This document shows positions 6,279 to 7,123 of a DNA stretch of 7,123 nt, piece after piece. This DNA is from Thermodesulfobacteriota bacterium (GTDB lineage: Bacteria > Desulfobacterota > S145-22). The stretch spans positions 1 to 7,123 of the forward strand of contig JANTFN010000091.1 in the NCBI GenBank assembly GCA_024763435.1. The letters run 5' to 3'. A model generated the notes under the pieces. That model searched no databases. It worked only from the letters and a program-made list of their open reading frames with translations, and was not told the DNA's origin. Numbering within the stretch: the first letter of the stretch is position 1; each line of letters begins with the position of its first letter. The position numbers and the translations under genes were made by a program.

Positions 6279-7123
6279 ACAATCCTTGGTTCGTTGAACT
6301 CCCCGTAAACATCCAGGAAAACCCGGACCATCTCGCCCACGGTAGCATAGGCCTTCACGGCATCAACCAGAAACGGCATGACATTTTTCTCTTCTTCCGC
6401 GGCCTTTTTCAGCGCCTTCAGGGTAGTGGTAACCTCACTGTTGCTCCGTGTCCTTTTAACTTCTTTCAGGCTTTCCATCTGCTGGTCTATGACGCTTCCG
6501 TCGTATTCATGGAGTGCCACGTCCTCGTCCTGCTTATCTTCATCCTCGTAAAGATTCACGCCGACTTTTTTCAGTTTACCCGTCTGGATATCCTTCTCAA
6601 ATTGATACGCCTGCTGGGCAACCAGCTTCTGGACATAGCCCTGCTCCACCGCTTCCACCATGCCACCCATTTTATCAATACGGGCCATCTCTTCGAGAAT
6701 CTTCCCCTCCATTTTCTTGGTCAACGTCTCAATAAAATAGGACCCTGCGAGGGGATCCACGGTATCACGAAGCCCCACTTCTTCCATGATGATCTGGAGC
6801 GTACGCAGCGAGAGGAGTGCCGAATGCGGCGTCGGAATCGTGTAGGCCTCGTCATAAGAACACAGGGCAATGGTCTGCGCGCCGCTGAGCGCTGCCGCGA
6901 GCGCGTAAAAGGCCCCGCGGACAATGTTATTTTCAGGCTCCTTTTTGGTCAGGCCATAACCGCCCCCGCCGAAGAGTCCTCTCAAAAACAGGCTTTTCGG
7001 ATTTTGAGCGCCATATTTTTCCTTCAGGTTCTTGGCCCAGAGTTTTCTCCCGGCCCTGAATTTTGCGATTTGCTCCCACAAATTACCAAACACATTAAAA
7101 TTAAAAGAGAATTTTTTTACAAA
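6275..7123 (-). CDS. B12-dependent acyl-CoA mutase large subunit (MutB/HcmA/IcmA type), 5' end outside window
   Basis: The C-terminal 282 residues of a coenzyme B12-dependent carbon-skeleton mutase, which interconverts branched and linear acyl-CoAs by radical rearrangement. Numbered from the edge, it shows NVFGNLWEQIAKFRAGRKLW (10-29), LTKKEPENNIVR (58-69), the family signature region RTLQIIMEE...DTVDPLAGSYF (107-130), IDKMGGMVEAVEQGY (149-163) and a C-terminal VDAVKAYATVGEMVRVFLDVYGEF. It ends without a cobalamin-binding domain, so it is the large subunit of a two-subunit mutase (about 550 residues); the B12-binding subunit must be elsewhere. The frame is open to base 7123 and residues before the GTG at 7093 still match the family, so that GTG is not the start. 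Two conserved active-site stretches differ: the usual HxQT box is FGGGGYG (51-57), and the usual HTN before DE is ALC-S (87-89). Substrate unknown: methylmalonyl-, isobutyryl- and 2-hydroxyisobutyryl-CoA are all possible. Confidence 0.93.
   Translation of the reverse strand, partial: FVKKFSFNFNVFGNLWEQIAKFRAGRKLWAKNLKEKYGAQNPKSLFLRGLFGGGGYGLTKKEPENNIVRGAFYALAAALSGAQTIALCSYDEAYTIPTPHSALLSLRTLQIIMEEVGLRDTVDPLAGSYFIETLTKKMEGKILEEMARIDKMGGMVEAVEQGYVQKLVAQQAYQFEKDIQTGKLKKVGVNLYEDEDKQDEDVALHEYDGSVIDQQMESLKEVKRTRSNSEVTTTLKALKKAAEEEKNVMPFLVDAVKAYATVGEMVRVFLDVYGEFNEPRIV

Overview
The window reads as a piece of a bacterial chromosome from an anaerobic, catabolically versatile lineage. Base composition is roughly balanced, and a Desulfobacterota-like sulfate reducer or syntroph is my guess from gene content and protein flavour; no marker in the window proves it. 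All recognisable genes lie on the minus strand, so transcription runs from high to low coordinates.

Region 7123 to 1645 is one tightly packed operon. It opens with the C-terminal half of a coenzyme B12-dependent acyl-CoA mutase large subunit; its frame is open to the window edge, so the gene starts outside. An SDR dehydrogenase of the FabG / 3-hydroxyacyl-CoA type follows, then a HyuA-type ATP-binding subunit and a HyuB-type catalytic subunit of the hydantoinase / 5-oxoprolinase / acetone-acetophenone carboxylase superfamily. Two of the three junctions are 4-base ATGA overlaps and the third is a 27-base gap, which implies co-translation. A mutase, a hydroxyacyl dehydrogenase and a possible ATP-dependent ketone carboxylase suggest catabolism of a ketone or branched acyl-CoA. 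The specific pathway is inference. The mutase departs from the family at two normally conserved active-site stretches, so its substrate may be unusual.

Region 1644 to 1305 (340 bases) has no convincing gene. It holds a strong hairpin just after hyuB, a family of repeated GATACC/GGTATC arms that can form competing stems in the minus-strand RNA, two doubtful micro-frames, and a weak promoter candidate in front of crcB.

Region 1304 to 1 is a second co-directional group: crcB (Fluc fluoride channel), a small DUF190 (PII-like) protein whose ribosome binding site overlaps the crcB stop codon, and the N-terminal 182 codons of rsmI (16S rRNA ribose methyltransferase), which runs off the left edge.
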